A DNA stretch of 64,000 bases from Nostoc sp. FACHB-892 (GCF_014698795.1 NZ_JACJTR010000006.1:124001-188000); one strand, 5' to 3'. Positions 37,884 through 48,160 are shown, counted from the first letter of the stretch. Made by a program: numbers and translations. Notes: generated from the sequence alone by a model not told the origin.

Positions 37884-39191
37884 ATGAATGCTGAGACACT
37901 GTTGGATAAATACGCCGCAGGAGAACGGAAATTTCATGCAGTAAATGCAAGTCAAGAAAATCTTAAAGGTGCAGACCACAGTGAGATAGACCTACACAAT
38001 GCAAATTTGACTGGAGTTGATTTAAGTGGAGCAAACTTAACCCAAGCAAAACTTAATAGTACAAATCTCACTAACGCGTCTCTAACAGATACAAAGTTAA
38101 ATTCGGTGAGTGCTTGTTCAGTAATATTTTATTGGGCAGACCTCAGTGGTGCTGACTTAAGTCGATCAATTTTGAACAGCGCAAATTTGAATCATGCAAA
38201 CTTAGAACAGGCAAACTTGATAGATGTAGACCTAAGTAGTGCAAAATTAATTTATGCAAACCTAGATACTGCAAATTTAACTGGAGCAACTCTTAGTAGT
38301 GCAGACCTGACTGCCGCTTCCTTAGCTGAAGCTAATCTCAGTAAAGCTAATCTAACTGAGACAGATTTTAGCCAAGCGTACTTAACTAGAGCAAACTTTA
38401 CTCTGGCTAACTTAACTGAGGCAATATTGCAAAGTGCCAAACTCCAAGGAAGTATATTTCATAGAGCGAATCTGAACAAAGTTGATCTCTCAGGCATAAA
38501 TTTGGCTGACATAGATTTTGCAGCAGCATCTCTTCAAAGTACAAACCTTACAAAAGCATTACTCCAAGGAGCAAATTTAGAAAAAGTCAATTTGCGATGG
38601 GCAAATTTAACCAGAGCAAATTTAGATGGAGCAAATTTGAGAAGGGCTGATTTAACTGGGGCAGATGTCTACGGGGCAACCTTTAAAGATGCTGACCTAA
38701 CTGGTGCGATAATGCCAGATGGAGAAGTCTACAAGCCGATCGCTTCTGAAGCGGAAATCGGTAAACAAGAAACATCGTTAGAGAAAGTGATACCTATGAC
38801 CCGTAAAGTAATTAATACTGATAACGCACCGGCTCCAGTTGGCCCTTATAATCAAGCGATCGCAGCTTCAGGTCAATTTGTATTTGTAGCTGGACAAATT
38901 GCCATCGATCCCCGCCTTGGTGATGTCGTCTACACTGATAATGTCAAAAAACAAACCGAGCAAGTATTAGCTAACCTTGAAGCCATCCTGACAGCATCTG
39001 GTGCGACTTTTCAAGATGTGGTCAAAACCACTGTATTTCTAGCTGATATGAATGATTTTGCAGCCGTGAATGCTGTTTATGCTAAATATTTTCCTGAAGA
39101 TACAGCCCCTGCGCGGGCTTGTGTGCAGGTATCGCGCTTACCTAAAGATGTGTTAGTAGAGATTGATGCGATCGCTGTAATTAGCGGTTAG
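37884..39191 (+). CDS. Pentapeptide-repeat protein fused to a RidA domain
   Basis: 435 residues, ATG with AAAGGTG upstream. Residues about 25-290 are A(D/N)LXX pentapeptide repeats forming a right-handed quadrilateral helix. From Met305 to the end the sequence is a complete RidA/YjgF domain ([70 protein letters not shown]), whose usual job is hydrolysing reactive enamines/imines. The reading frame is unbroken. An internal ATG at 38796 begins exactly where free RidA would start, so a separate short product is possible. Confidence 0.85.
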   Translation: MNAETLLDKYAAGERKFHAVNASQENLKGADHSEIDLHNANLTGVDLSGANLTQAKLNSTNLTNASLTDTKLNSVSACSVIFYWADLSGADLSRSILNSANLNHANLEQANLIDVDLSSAKLIYANLDTANLTGATLSSADLTAASLAEANLSKANLTETDFSQAYLTRANFTLANLTEAILQSAKLQGSIFHRANLNKVDLSGINLADIDFAAASLQSTNLTKALLQGANLEKVNLRWANLTRANLDGANLRRADLTGADVYGATFKDADLTGAIMPDGEVYKPIASEAEIGKQETSLEKVIPMTRKVINTDNAPAPVGPYNQAIAASGQFVFVAGQIAIDPRLGDVVYTDNVKKQTEQVLANLEAILTASGATFQDVVKTTVFLADMNDFAAVNAVYAKYFPEDTAPARACVQVSRLPKDVLVEIDAIAVISG

Positions 39192-39287
39192 AGAAATAAA
39201 ACAATAAGTGTTAACGCCACAACGTAACGCACTTATTAATCCAAGTTGCGGGTTATTAAATTCTAAGTGAAAAGTACCTGTCTATTC

Positions 39288-39332
39288 ATGCGATCGCTCC
39301 CCAAAAAGATTAACTTTTGAGAGCGATCGCAT
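39288..39332. repeat. Inverted repeat with HIP1 sites in the arms
   Basis: ATGCGATCGCTC (39288-39299) and its exact reverse complement (39321-39332), with inner AAAAG/CTTTT pairs in the 21-base loop. Each arm contains GCGATCGC. Confidence 0.8.
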
Positions 39333-39345
39333 ATTCAGCACTTGA

Positions 39346-39555
39346 AATACATATAATAATTTTTTCGGCAGGTCTATAGTAAACTCAGGTTTTCCGGATA
39401 AATATGATATCACACTATATCCTTACTGTTCCAAAGCTCAGTGCGTGCCAATTGAGTTATTAGGGGTAAAATGTGGTTTATCTGCCAATCCCAAAGGCGA
39501 TGCCCAGAACAGTCGCAGAGATTACCGCAGACACTGGTTATGTTACGGCTGCTAA
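39346..39555 (+). pseudogene. Start-less zinc-ribbon-like fragment, possible transposase remnant
   Basis: An open stretch of 69 codons with no start codon reads ...YPYCSKAQCVPIELLG and then RRDYRRHWLCYGC before the stop. CxxC/C....CxxC spacing with Arg/Tyr just before the second pair resembles the N-terminal zinc finger of IS1-type InsA transposase proteins. No catalytic part follows and no terminal repeats were found, so it is at most a decayed fragment; chance is possible. Confidence 0.3.
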
Positions 39556-39779
39556 AATACGTAAGTATGAGTAGAGTAGTAAGATCAAACTACTCAGGTA
39601 ACAATTGTCTATTTGGTCACAAAAGACCGTCAAAAGATTGTAGAAACGTGTATTTCCTTGTCTTGACAGTGATGATAATCTCAATTTTAAGGATGTTATA
39701 AGCCTTTATCTGCTAGAGTTTCTGACTTTCAGCAAACTGAATAATCTATCAATAATAAAATCGCTAGGAGTGCGATGAG

Positions 39780-41033
39780 ATGTCACAGTCCCCTATGACA
39801 AAACCAGAAATAGCTGCTGGAACTCTAATCGATAACCGCTATATTATCCAAAAACTTCTGGGACAGGGAGGATTGGGGCGAACTTACTTGGCCTTTGACA
39901 CTCGCCGCTTTAATGAAGCTTGTGTTCTCAAAGAGTTTGCGCCCATAGGCACAGGTGAGAGTGGACTAGAACAATATCGCAACTTATTTAAAAGAGAGGC
40001 AAAAATTCTTCATCAATTGCAACATCCTCAAATTCCCAAGTTTTTGGCTTGCTTTGAAGGAGATGGTCGATTATTCCTAGTACAAGAGTATGTTGATGGT
40101 AAAACATATTCTAGACTGCTAGGAGAACTTCAACGTCAAGGAAGAAACTTCTCTGAAGAGGAAGTTATAGAGTGGCTAAAAAATCTGCTGCCTGTTTTGG
40201 AGTATGTCCACCAACATAACATCATCCATAGAGATATTTCACCTGATAATATCATGTTACCTGATGGCAATGATTTGCCAGTGCTGATTGACTTCGGTGT
40301 AGGCAAGCAAATTGCTGACATGAATGAAGGGAGAAATCCCAATCACCAGGTAACCTTTGTTGGCAAAATGTCCCTTGTCGGCAAAGTGGGATATGCTCCC
40401 CGCGAACAGATTAGCTTGGGCTTATGTTCCCCTTCTAGTGACCTTTATGCTTTGGGAGTGACAGCTATTGTATTACTCACAGGTAGAGATCCATCCTTAC
40501 TAATGGATCAATATTCCTTAGAATGGAACTGGCGTTATTATTCTTATGTTAGTGATGATTTCGCTCAAGTACTCGATCAGATGTTGGCAGATAGACCTAA
40601 CAAGCGATACCAAACAGCTAGGGAAGTTCTTATAAGTTTAGAGCGTATTGCAAAACCAGAAGTGGTAATGTCTCCTGCAATTATGCTTGATGATTTGCCT
40701 GCAACGATATTTAATCCTGAATTTCAGGCTATGTCGGCAATATCGCAGTCACATAAGCAACCACCTGAAGAAACAATTTTTAATTCACCTACTTCACCGG
40801 CTGTTATGCAAAATGGGCGAATTAAAGAACAACAATCTTCGCTCCAACCAACATTTATCAAACATTGTCACCAAGAGTTAGCTTACCATATCGGACCAAT
40901 AGCAAATTTAGTTATGGAAGAAATATTAGCTCAAAATCCTTACATTTCACCTGACCAATTTGTTGAACTAATAGCCAACGAAATTCCTGACTTTCAAGCA
41001 GCTTTTGAATTCAAAAAAAACTTATTCTCATAA
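39780..41033 (+). CDS. Ser/Thr protein kinase
   Basis: 417 residues, ATG with CTAGGAG upstream. Hanks-type kinase domain (about 20-285): glycine loop LGQGGLGRTYLA, Lys51 in CVLKEF, HRDISPDN (150-157; Ser replaces the usual Lys in HRDxKPxN) and DFG (171-173). The C-terminal 130 residues have no recognised domain and no membrane span; the last 60 are helical and acidic (MEEILAQNPYISPDQFVELI). The HRDIS variant is common in cyanobacterial kinases. First gene of a signalling cluster. Confidence 0.9.
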   Translation: MSQSPMTKPEIAAGTLIDNRYIIQKLLGQGGLGRTYLAFDTRRFNEACVLKEFAPIGTGESGLEQYRNLFKREAKILHQLQHPQIPKFLACFEGDGRLFLVQEYVDGKTYSRLLGELQRQGRNFSEEEVIEWLKNLLPVLEYVHQHNIIHRDISPDNIMLPDGNDLPVLIDFGVGKQIADMNEGRNPNHQVTFVGKMSLVGKVGYAPREQISLGLCSPSSDLYALGVTAIVLLTGRDPSLLMDQYSLEWNWRYYSYVSDDFAQVLDQMLADRPNKRYQTAREVLISLERIAKPEVVMSPAIMLDDLPATIFNPEFQAMSAISQSHKQPPEETIFNSPTSPAVMQNGRIKEQQSSLQPTFIKHCHQELAYHIGPIANLVMEEILAQNPYISPDQFVELIANEIPDFQAAFEFKKNLFS

Positions 41034-41281
41034 ACATTTAGACCACTGTTGATTGAGAGAGTATTTTGAATTGTTTAACTAATTCTGGAGGGTTAAGCAA
41101 AGAGCAAATAAACGCGGCCAGTTTTGTGGCGGTGTTTAAATCTCTGACATAAAACTGAATTACGCAAATTACTTAGCGTAGCTGTAGCTAGTTCACTTAC
41201 TCCTGCAAAGAAGCAAGCTACGCAGTCTGCCTGTAACACCTCCCGAAACCTGGAGAGCGTCATTACGAATTACGAATTATT

Positions 41282-42190
41282 TTACTCCCCTACACTTCCC
41301 TGAGTGCGTTTGATTCTTTTCATTGCCATTTCCAAGCTTAACTGCATCCGTCTAAAGGCTTTAGCTAAATTACCAATTTCATCATTAGACATCTGCTCAA
41401 ATTCAACTTCCATATGCCCGGTACTAACTTCTTCGGCTACACGAGTCATACGTTTAAGAGGCATTACAACTTGTCGATTTAAGAACAAGTTGACTAACAG
41501 GATAGTCGCTATAAAAATAGTTGATACAATTAGGATAATTAGTAGGGAAGACTGATGAGCTTTATTGATGACGTTATTTGCTGGTACTGTAATAATCTGA
41601 GCGCCGACAATTTCATTCAGCTTCCACCCAAATCCATTAGCTGTACCATAAAGATTAATCATACTTTGAGGTGCAGCTTCAGGTACACTATGACACTTTA
41701 GACAGCTTTCTTCAGAAATTGGTAGCGGACGAGCAATGTAAAAGACATCGCCACCAGGAATTGAGCGAAATCCACTTACTTCTTTAAGGTCTGATTTATT
41801 TCTGAACCTTTCTACAATTTCTGTCTCAAAACCGTCAGCTTTATCCCGAAGATTTGTAGGATTGAGAGTTGCTTCTTTATAAAAAAAGTCACGGTAGTCT
41901 GGTGTTTTCCGTAAAATCTCAAATATTTCCCGTGCTGAGTATGCAGGAACACTTTGGGGCAAAAACTCAGTTTCCAATTTATCAGCCAGCTCTGGATTAA
42001 CTTGAGTATTGGTGTAGTGACGAACAGAACTCATGGTTTGCATGAGCATAAGACCTGTTGAGCTAATATCTTGTTTAGCATTCTCTCTGAGCAGAGAAGA
42101 AAGAGCAAATCCACTCAAGCTCAGACCAAACGTCAGAATTACCAGTAGCAAAATTGTAAATTTTTGTTTCAGCTTCAGATTCTTTAGCAT
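41282..42190 (-). CDS. DUF3365 (Tll0287-like) haem sensor with HAMP domain
   Basis: 302 residues, ATG. Two membrane helices (about 13-33 and 212-233) enclose a roughly 180-residue periplasmic domain with the DUF3365 pattern and a c-type haem motif CLKCH (about 164-168) flanked by GGDVFYIARPLPISEESC. After the second helix comes a HAMP domain (NRQVVMPLKRMTRVAEEVST...NDEIGNLAKAFRRM) and the protein stops. It is thus a redox or haem sensor with no output domain of its own and may signal to a partner, perhaps one of the flanking kinases, which is inference. Confidence 0.88.
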   Translation of the reverse strand: MLKNLKLKQKFTILLLVILTFGLSLSGFALSSLLRENAKQDISSTGLMLMQTMSSVRHYTNTQVNPELADKLETEFLPQSVPAYSAREIFEILRKTPDYRDFFYKEATLNPTNLRDKADGFETEIVERFRNKSDLKEVSGFRSIPGGDVFYIARPLPISEESCLKCHSVPEAAPQSMINLYGTANGFGWKLNEIVGAQIITVPANNVINKAHQSSLLIILIVSTIFIATILLVNLFLNRQVVMPLKRMTRVAEEVSTGHMEVEFEQMSNDEIGNLAKAFRRMQLSLEMAMKRIKRTQGSVGE

Positions 42191-42478
42191 AATTTCACGT
42201 TACCTACAAGTCAAACTATTATGACCAAATATCGCTAAAGTTATCGTTCACTTTAGCATGAGTAATTAAATAAAATTTTGATGTAAAGGTATAGTTTAGC
42301 TAAAACTAATAGGGTATACCCAACTCTATATTAGTAATTATTGAGGTTATTGAAAATGCTTTCTAAGTAACTAATTTTAAAAAGCTACATCAACAAAACA
42401 AAATTGAATTTCCAAAAATTGTGTTGGCTGTTCTGATACCGTGCCAAAATAAATACCAGGAATTGTCAAATATTACTA

Positions 42479-44371
42479 ATGGTGTGGAATGCGGGAAAGT
42501 CTTTATTCGGTGGACGCTACATTATTGAAAGCCAACTAGGCGAAGGCGGAATTGGCATTACTTATCTTGCCAGAAATCAACAGAATCAACTGCGAGTGAT
42601 TAAAACCCTCAAAGAAGAAATCCTAAATCACCCGGCCTGGATACTTCACCGAAACAAGTTACGGCAAGACTTCCGTGATGAAGCAGTTCGGCTAGCTGTG
42701 TGTCACCATCCTCATATAGTACAGATAGAAACCATCTTTGATGACGGAAATTTGCCTTGCATGGTAATGGAGTACATCGAAGGCGAAGACTTAGGACAGT
42801 ACGTGAGACGAATGGGGGTGCTATCAGAAGCAGAAGCGCTACTTTACATTCGACAAATTGGCGATGCTTTGACGTTAATTCACTCCAAAGGCCTACTGCA
42901 TCGGGATCTTAAACCACGTAATATTATGATCCGCATTGATAAATCAGAAGCAGTGCTGATAGACTTTGGCATCGCTAGAGAATTTATTCCAAATATGATT
43001 CAAAGGCATACAGTGTATCGTACTCCTGGTTTTGCCCCACCTGAACAGTATGAATCAGAAGCGCCACGAGGAGAATACATTGATATCTATGCCTTAGCTG
43101 CTACTTTGTATAATTTGCTTACCGCAGTTATACCGACGAGTGCAGATGATAGACGTCACAACGTTAATTTAGAACCACCACAATATTTTAATCCTAAGAT
43201 CAGCGACAGGGTAAATCAGGCTATTATGTGCGGCATGGATTTGGAGTCAACTTATCGTCCCCAGTCTGTGCAAGAGTGGTTGGATTTATTGGGCCCTGAT
43301 ACTGGCAAGAACATAACACCAATATCATCGACTTTGGCGATAACTCCTAAACTTAAACCGCCTCCACCTGTTGTATTAAATCAACAGAATTGGCAATGTG
43401 TACAGACCCTCAAAGGTCATTCTAGTATGGTTCATGCGATCGCCATTAGCTCAGACGGGCAATTAATTGCTAGTGGTAGTAATGACCATACTATTAAACT
43501 TTGGCAACTGGGTACTGGCAAGCTAGTGCGTCAACTCGGTCGTTGGTCTTCTGGTCATACCAGTATGGTTCATTCTGTCGCTTTTAGCCCAATCTCTTCA
43601 AAACTTTCTTATCAAGGGGAGTCAGGCAAATCTGTGGGAGTTGCAGACCTGAACGCGGAAATCTTAGCTAGCGGGAGTTGGGATAACACCATTAAATTGT
43701 GGGATGTAAACACAGGCAAAGAAATTCGCACTCTCACTGGTCATACTAATTGGGTGAATTCCGTTGCCTTTAGTCCAGATGGCAAGTTTCTAGCTAGTGG
43801 CAGTGTTGACTGTACAATTAAACTTTGGCAAGTACACACAGGTATAGAAACCCAAACTCTCATAGGCCATTCTGACTCAGTTTCGTCAGTTGCCTATTCT
43901 CCAACAACGCCTGCAACGAATAGCAAAGATAGACAGCTTGTGGCTAGTGCCAGTACCGATTACACCATTAAATTATGGCAAGTATACACAGGCAGAAACA
44001 TTTGCACATTATTAGGTCATTCTTTCTTCGTCAACTGTATCGCCTTCAGCAAGGATGGGGAAATTATCGCCAGTGGCAGTGGTGACAACACAATTAAATT
44101 GTGGGATGTAAATACAGGCAGAGAAATTCGTACTTTCATTGGTCATTCTGATTCAGTTTGGTCAGTTGCTTTTAGCCAGGATGGGCAATTTCTCGCTAGT
44201 GGCAGTTGGGACAACACTATTAAACTGTGGCATTTACACAGTGGTAGAGAAATCAGCACGCTTACAGGGCATTCTAGCTATGTTCGTTGCGTCGCCTTCA
44301 GTCCCAATGGTCAAACTATAGTTAGCGGTGGTGATGACGATACTATAAAGATTTGGCGGCGGGAATCATAA
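42479..44371 (+). CDS. Ser/Thr protein kinase with WD40 propeller
   Basis: 630 residues, ATG. N-terminal kinase domain (about 10-275): [12 protein letters not shown], Lys42, HRDLKPRN (141-148) and DFG (162-164). After a proline-rich linker, seven WD40 repeats (about 305-630) end in [22 protein letters not shown] (twice), [33 protein letters not shown] and [11 protein letters not shown], enough for one closed seven-blade propeller. The second and fourth blades have extra loops. The propeller likely recruits substrates. Repeats of near-identical DNA may make this gene prone to recombination. Confidence 0.93.
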   Translation: MVWNAGKSLFGGRYIIESQLGEGGIGITYLARNQQNQLRVIKTLKEEILNHPAWILHRNKLRQDFRDEAVRLAVCHHPHIVQIETIFDDGNLPCMVMEYIEGEDLGQYVRRMGVLSEAEALLYIRQIGDALTLIHSKGLLHRDLKPRNIMIRIDKSEAVLIDFGIAREFIPNMIQRHTVYRTPGFAPPEQYESEAPRGEYIDIYALAATLYNLLTAVIPTSADDRRHNVNLEPPQYFNPKISDRVNQAIMCGMDLESTYRPQSVQEWLDLLGPDTGKNITPISSTLAITPKLKPPPPVVLNQQNWQCVQTLKGHSSMVHAIAISSDGQLIASGSNDHTIKLWQLGTGKLVRQLGRWSSGHTSMVHSVAFSPISSKLSYQGESGKSVGVADLNAEILASGSWDNTIKLWDVNTGKEIRTLTGHTNWVNSVAFSPDGKFLASGSVDCTIKLWQVHTGIETQTLIGHSDSVSSVAYSPTTPATNSKDRQLVASASTDYTIKLWQVYTGRNICTLLGHSFFVNCIAFSKDGEIIASGSGDNTIKLWDVNTGREIRTFIGHSDSVWSVAFSQDGQFLASGSWDNTIKLWHLHSGREISTLTGHSSYVRCVAFSPNGQTIVSGGDDDTIKIWRRES

Positions 44372-44541
44372 GTAATTTGTAATACTCGCCTCCGGTGAGA
44401 AGCAAGCTACGTAATTCATAATTAATAATATTTTTACTTAGTGTGGTTTGAAAGTTTTAAACCTATAGATAGACCTGCGATCGCCCAAAACTTGTGACAA
44501 TAATGACGGCAAGCGTTATTTTTGAACAAGAATTAATATTT

Positions 44542-45435
44542 ATGGGCTTTGGTATTGGTGATTTATTCTGGATTTTTCTCCTTTTGACTTCTTTGCAACC
44601 CCTTTGGCAAAAACGTCAGGTAGAATATCGGCGCTTACGTGCTTTACAACAATTTCAACAGGAACGTAAAAGTCGGGTAATTTTGCTGGTTCACCGCCAA
44701 GAGTCTATTAGCTTCTTAGGAATTCCTTTATCTCGCTACATTACTATCGAAGATTCAGAACAAATATTGCGAGCAATTCGCCTCACACCGCCAGATGTGC
44801 CGATTGACTTAATTTTGCACACTCCTGGTGGTTTGGTTTTGGCTACGGAACAAATCGCCAGAGCATTAATTCGCCACCAGGCAAAAGTTACAGTTTTTGT
44901 ACCCCACTATGCCATGAGTGGCGGTACAATGCTTGCCCTCGCCTCTGATGAAATTATTATGGATGCTAACGCTGTTTTGGGGCCAGTTGATCCCCAATTG
45001 GGTAACTACCCCGCAGCGAGTATCTTGAAAGTAGTTGAAGACAAACCCATTGGTGAGATTGATGATCAAACTCTCATTATGGCCGATCTTTCACGCAAAG
45101 CAATACAGCAGGTACAGAGATTTGTAAGGACTTTGCTAAAAGACAGTATACCCAAACAAAAAGTTCTGCCAGAAAATATCGAGCCGATTATCGAAGCCTT
45201 GACAACCGGGCGTGTCACCCATGACTATCCGATAACTATAGAAGAAGCAACAGAAATGGGGCTGCCCGTAACTGTCGGACTGCCCCGTTCTATTTATGAT
45301 CTTATGGATTTGTACCCACAGCCCCAAGGAGGCCGACCCAGCGTCCAGTACATTCCTATGCCTTACAATGACCCCCGCCCAATTCTACCTATGCCCAAGG
45401 GCAGACCCTTAGAAGAACCAAATCAGATGACTTGA
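44542..45435 (+). CDS. SDH_sah-type serine protease (ClpP/SppA superfamily)
   Basis: 297 residues from ATG 44542 (MGFGIGDLFWIFLLLTSLQP); GTG 44494 and ATG 44503 also lie in frame. An N-terminal membrane helix (about 5-20) precedes a ClpP-like domain with oxyanion loop LHTPGG and nucleophile region PHYAMSGGTMLALA (Ser in SGG). YPITIEEATEMGLPV and the proline-rich end (PMPYNDPRPILPMPKGRP) complete the family. It is likely a membrane-anchored peptidase for membrane-protein quality control; the substrate is unknown. Confidence 0.85.
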   Translation: MGFGIGDLFWIFLLLTSLQPLWQKRQVEYRRLRALQQFQQERKSRVILLVHRQESISFLGIPLSRYITIEDSEQILRAIRLTPPDVPIDLILHTPGGLVLATEQIARALIRHQAKVTVFVPHYAMSGGTMLALASDEIIMDANAVLGPVDPQLGNYPAASILKVVEDKPIGEIDDQTLIMADLSRKAIQQVQRFVRTLLKDSIPKQKVLPENIEPIIEALTTGRVTHDYPITIEEATEMGLPVTVGLPRSIYDLMDLYPQPQGGRPSVQYIPMPYNDPRPILPMPKGRPLEEPNQMT

Positions 45436-45466
45436 GAGGTTTCGAGGTAGAAGTTTTTGGTAGGCA

Positions 45467-45840
45467 CTAGGGTGTAACGCCGGGTGTTGGGGTAACTCCG
45501 GGTGTTGGGGTAACGCCGGGTGTTGGCGTAACTCCGGGTGTTGGGGTAACGCCGGGTGTTGGCGTAACTCCCGGTGTTGGGGTAACTCCGGGTGTTGGGG
45601 TAGCTCCGGGTGTTGGGGTAACTCCGGGTGTTGGGGTAACTCCGGGTGTTGGGGTAACTCCGGGTGTTGGGGTAGCTCCGGGTGTTGGGGTAACTCCGGG
45701 TGTTGGGGTAGCTCCGGGTGTTGGGGTAGCTCCGGGTGTTGGCGTAGTTCGCGGTGTTGGCGTAGTTCGCGGTGTTGATGTAGCTCCCGGTGTTGGTGTA
45801 GCTCCCGGTGTTGGCGTAGCTCCCGGTGTTGGTGTTGGCT
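45467..45840 (-). repeat. 18-base coding tandem repeat
   Basis: About 20 units of CCGGGTGTTGGGGTAACT and close variants (plus-strand reading). Units near the 3' end of the gene are nearly identical; those near its start differ more, suggesting recent expansion at the end. Copy number is likely to vary between strains. Confidence 0.95.
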
Positions 45841-46318
45841 GACTGAACACTGTCTTTGCTTCTTCATTCAGCTTTTGGCGGAGTGCTAAATTAGCAATAC
45901 CAGTTTCTGACAACTGATATTTCTTCTGGTACTCCTTCACCACTGCTTCCGTGCGGGAATCATACAAATGATTGCGCGCAAGGGGAGGATTTGGTTTTAC
46001 TACTGCATTTAAATTTGCTTCTAAAATTCGAACGATGTTAGCAGCAAAATCTTTGGTTTTTGGCCCTGCTATCCCATCAACTGGTTTTAGCTTATAACCA
46101 GTCTGAAATTCACGAATCGCCTTTCTAGTTGCTTCATCCGTCAAAGGGCTATTTGTTACCTTGACGTTATAGCCTAATCCTCGCAACACAGAACGAAATT
46201 GCTCTGGTGTATAGCTACTTTGAGGAGCTGCGAAACCTGTGTCTACACTTACCATGCTAGCAGTTATCAGGCAAGTAACAGCAAAGGTCGCGCTTGATTT
46301 TCTAAACCCACACCACAT
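45467..46318 (-). CDS. Exported peptidoglycan-binding-like protein with PTPGxT tail
   Basis: 283 residues from ATG 46318, with AAAGGAG eight bases upstream; TTG 46324 also in frame. An N-terminal signal peptide (about 1-30, ending GFAAP) is followed by two PG_binding_1-like units ([14 protein letters not shown]...[24 protein letters not shown] and ...[25 protein letters not shown]). The last 120 residues are about 20 hexapeptides PTPG(A/V)T with two RTT variants, encoded by 18-base repeats. Likely a cell-wall-associated protein with an extended, possibly glycosylated stalk. Confidence 0.85.
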   Translation of the reverse strand: MWCGFRKSSATFAVTCLITASMVSVDTGFAAPQSSYTPEQFRSVLRGLGYNVKVTNSPLTDEATRKAIREFQTGYKLKPVDGIAGPKTKDFAANIVRILEANLNAVVKPNPPLARNHLYDSRTEAVVKEYQKKYQLSETGIANLALRQKLNEEAKTVFSQPTPTPGATPTPGATPTPGATSTPRTTPTPRTTPTPGATPTPGATPTPGVTPTPGATPTPGVTPTPGVTPTPGVTPTPGATPTPGVTPTPGVTPTPGVTPTPGVTPTPGVTPTPGVTPTPGVTP

Positions 46319-46324
46319 ACTCAA

Positions 46325-46631
46325 AACTCCTTTGGGTTAAATCAGCAGGATTATAAACATTAACAGCTGCATTTTAAGTTTGTTTAATAACTTTTTTCGC
46401 TATTTTTTAATATTTTTTGAATAATTTATGATTTATTTTTTCAAGTTTTATTTGAACAACAAAAATCATTTTGTGTCATCCATCGAAAGGAGTATCTTGT
46501 ATTAGCAATGTAGAGGTTATTATTTGAATCGAATACACCCCTTGAACACTAAATTACAGTAGTGCATATATTTGTCACCTGTGTCAACTTAGAGATAAGG
46601 TAATTACGGAATGTATAATATATGACGTAAC
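46325..46631. other. Divergent promoter region
   Basis: About 300 AT-rich bases between two divergent genes; TTTGTCAC and GTGTCAAC near 46570 are the only symmetrical text. TATAAT-like TATAATATATG lies 15-20 bases before the 46632 start. No gene seen. Confidence 0.4.
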
Positions 46632-48050
46632 ATGAAAAATATAAAATCTTCTAAGCAGCGGAATCTTTGGTTTGAAAGAATTATGGCAATTACTGCCACC
46701 GTAAATTTAGGTTTAGTTTTGTTTAACTTAAGTTACGTACCTTGGCGAGATTCCTACTTACGAAAACTTCCTCAAATTATTCAGATTTATGACCCAATAA
46801 AAGGTATTGAACCTCATCGAGACACAAAAAATTATCTAGAAACAGTAAAGGCATTAGAAGAACAAGTCAGCCAAACAGGGTTACAGTCGCCTCAGGTAAA
46901 TAGCAGACTAGAGGAAATAAGGCGTCTTAGCAACGAAATGGTTGACACTAACCCGTTTGCGGGAGTGAATAAGAGTGGGACTCTGGAAAAAATCAAAAAT
47001 CGGATGCGATCGCACATCGGTAATGAATCTGCAAAACAGTCCTTTGCCACTTTTTGGAGTCAGCCATATCTATCAAAAAATGGCTGGGATCAACAAATTA
47101 GTTTTTTTAACGAGAGCATCCGCCCTCTGATTGCCTCTAACTACTTCCGCCAAATCGGTGAAAATGGCGAATTTGTTGATAATTTCTGGATTATTGACTT
47201 ACCCTTTGTGATTTTATTTGGCTTAGAATTGCTAGGGCGTACTTTCTTTATCAGACGCCAACATCCTGGTTTTAGCTGGTTGGAAGCACTATTATGGCGT
47301 TGGTACGACCTATTTTTACTACTGCCATTTTGGCGGTGGCTGCGAATCTTACCTGTATTAATTCGCCTCGATCAAGTGCGGTTATTGAATCTGCATCCAC
47401 TGCGAAAACAAATTAATCAGGGGATTGTCGCTAATTTTGCCGAAGAACTCACAGAAATTGTAGTGGTGAGAGTAATTAATCAGGTTCAGGGTTCAATACA
47501 GAAGGGTGAGTTAACGCGCTGGCTCTCGCAACAAGAAAATTTACGTCCCTACATAGATATTAATAATGTAAATGAAGTGGAAGCGATCGCAGGTCTTTTG
47601 GTAAAAACAATTGTCTACCAAGTGCTACCCGAAATCCAACCTGCAATCATTGCCATGTTGCGCCACAACATTGAAACCGTCTTCCATCAAGTACCCGTCT
47701 ACCGCAACCTCCAAAACCTCCCTGGCGTGGGACAAGCCCAAACTCAGTTAAGCGAACAATTAGCTACTCAAATCACAACTAATCTTTACAAAACTTTAGT
47801 TAGCGCTGTTGAAGACCCTGTTGGTGCAAAACTCACCAGTCAACTTGTACAAAGCTTCAGCGATGCCTTGGGATCTGAAATAAAGGAAAAACACGTACTT
47901 TCAGAAATTCAAAGTTTACTTTTTGACTTCTTAGAGGAAATCAAACTTAACTACGTCCAACGTTTGTCCCAAGAAGACATAGACCAAATTATCGAGCAAA
48001 CCAGGCAGTTACGAACACATATATCAGTTCCAGCAGTAGTGCAAAGATGA
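46632..48050 (+). CDS. Membrane protein of unknown function with voltage-sensor-like segment
   Basis: 472 residues, ATG. One N-terminal span (about 17-36), a roughly 145-residue loop with coiled-coil character (about 65-105), then spans at about 185-207 and 217-247. The last reads YDLFLLLPFWRWLRILPVLI and continues RLDQVRLLNL, with Arg235, 238, 245 and 250 on a hydrophobic helix, reminiscent of S3-S4 of voltage-gated channels, but no pore motif is present. The C-terminal 220 residues are soluble and helical. I do not recognise the family. Repeats follow the stop. Confidence 0.7.
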   Translation: MKNIKSSKQRNLWFERIMAITATVNLGLVLFNLSYVPWRDSYLRKLPQIIQIYDPIKGIEPHRDTKNYLETVKALEEQVSQTGLQSPQVNSRLEEIRRLSNEMVDTNPFAGVNKSGTLEKIKNRMRSHIGNESAKQSFATFWSQPYLSKNGWDQQISFFNESIRPLIASNYFRQIGENGEFVDNFWIIDLPFVILFGLELLGRTFFIRRQHPGFSWLEALLWRWYDLFLLLPFWRWLRILPVLIRLDQVRLLNLHPLRKQINQGIVANFAEELTEIVVVRVINQVQGSIQKGELTRWLSQQENLRPYIDINNVNEVEAIAGLLVKTIVYQVLPEIQPAIIAMLRHNIETVFHQVPVYRNLQNLPGVGQAQTQLSEQLATQITTNLYKTLVSAVEDPVGAKLTSQLVQSFSDALGSEIKEKHVLSEIQSLLFDFLEEIKLNYVQRLSQEDIDQIIEQTRQLRTHISVPAVVQR

Positions 48051-48160
48051 GAGAGCAGGGGGCAGGGGGAGCAGGGAGCAGGGGAGGCAAGGGAAACAGA
48101 GAGAATAACTATGCTCAATGCCCCATGCCCAATCCCCAATCCCCAATCACTATTGACTAT
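48050..48160. repeat. Short-repeat tract before the rimP operon
   Basis: GCAGGGGGAGCAGGGAGCAG followed by ATGCCCCATGCCCAATCCCC. Similar tracts lie at 48745-48908 between rimP and nusA and at 55040-55163. Confidence 0.7.

Larger units (their letters stand above)
39192..39779. other. Intergenic region with HIP1 palindrome and gene remnant
   Basis: 588 bases. It holds a HIP1-armed inverted repeat (39288-39332) and a start-less, cysteine-rich open stretch (39346-39555). The last 60 bases lead to the kinase gene, whose CTAGGAG precedes its ATG. Confidence 0.5.

Noticed and set aside
38252..38440. 62-codon minus-strand frame
   Set aside because: Mirror image of the pentapeptide repeats; regular repeats keep the antisense frame open.
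45409..45867. 152-codon minus-strand frame reading [12 protein letters not shown] repeats
   Set aside because: It is the shifted frame of the PTPGxT repeat gene; an 18-base repeat keeps several frames open. The PTPGxT frame has a signal peptide, domains and a good ribosome binding site.
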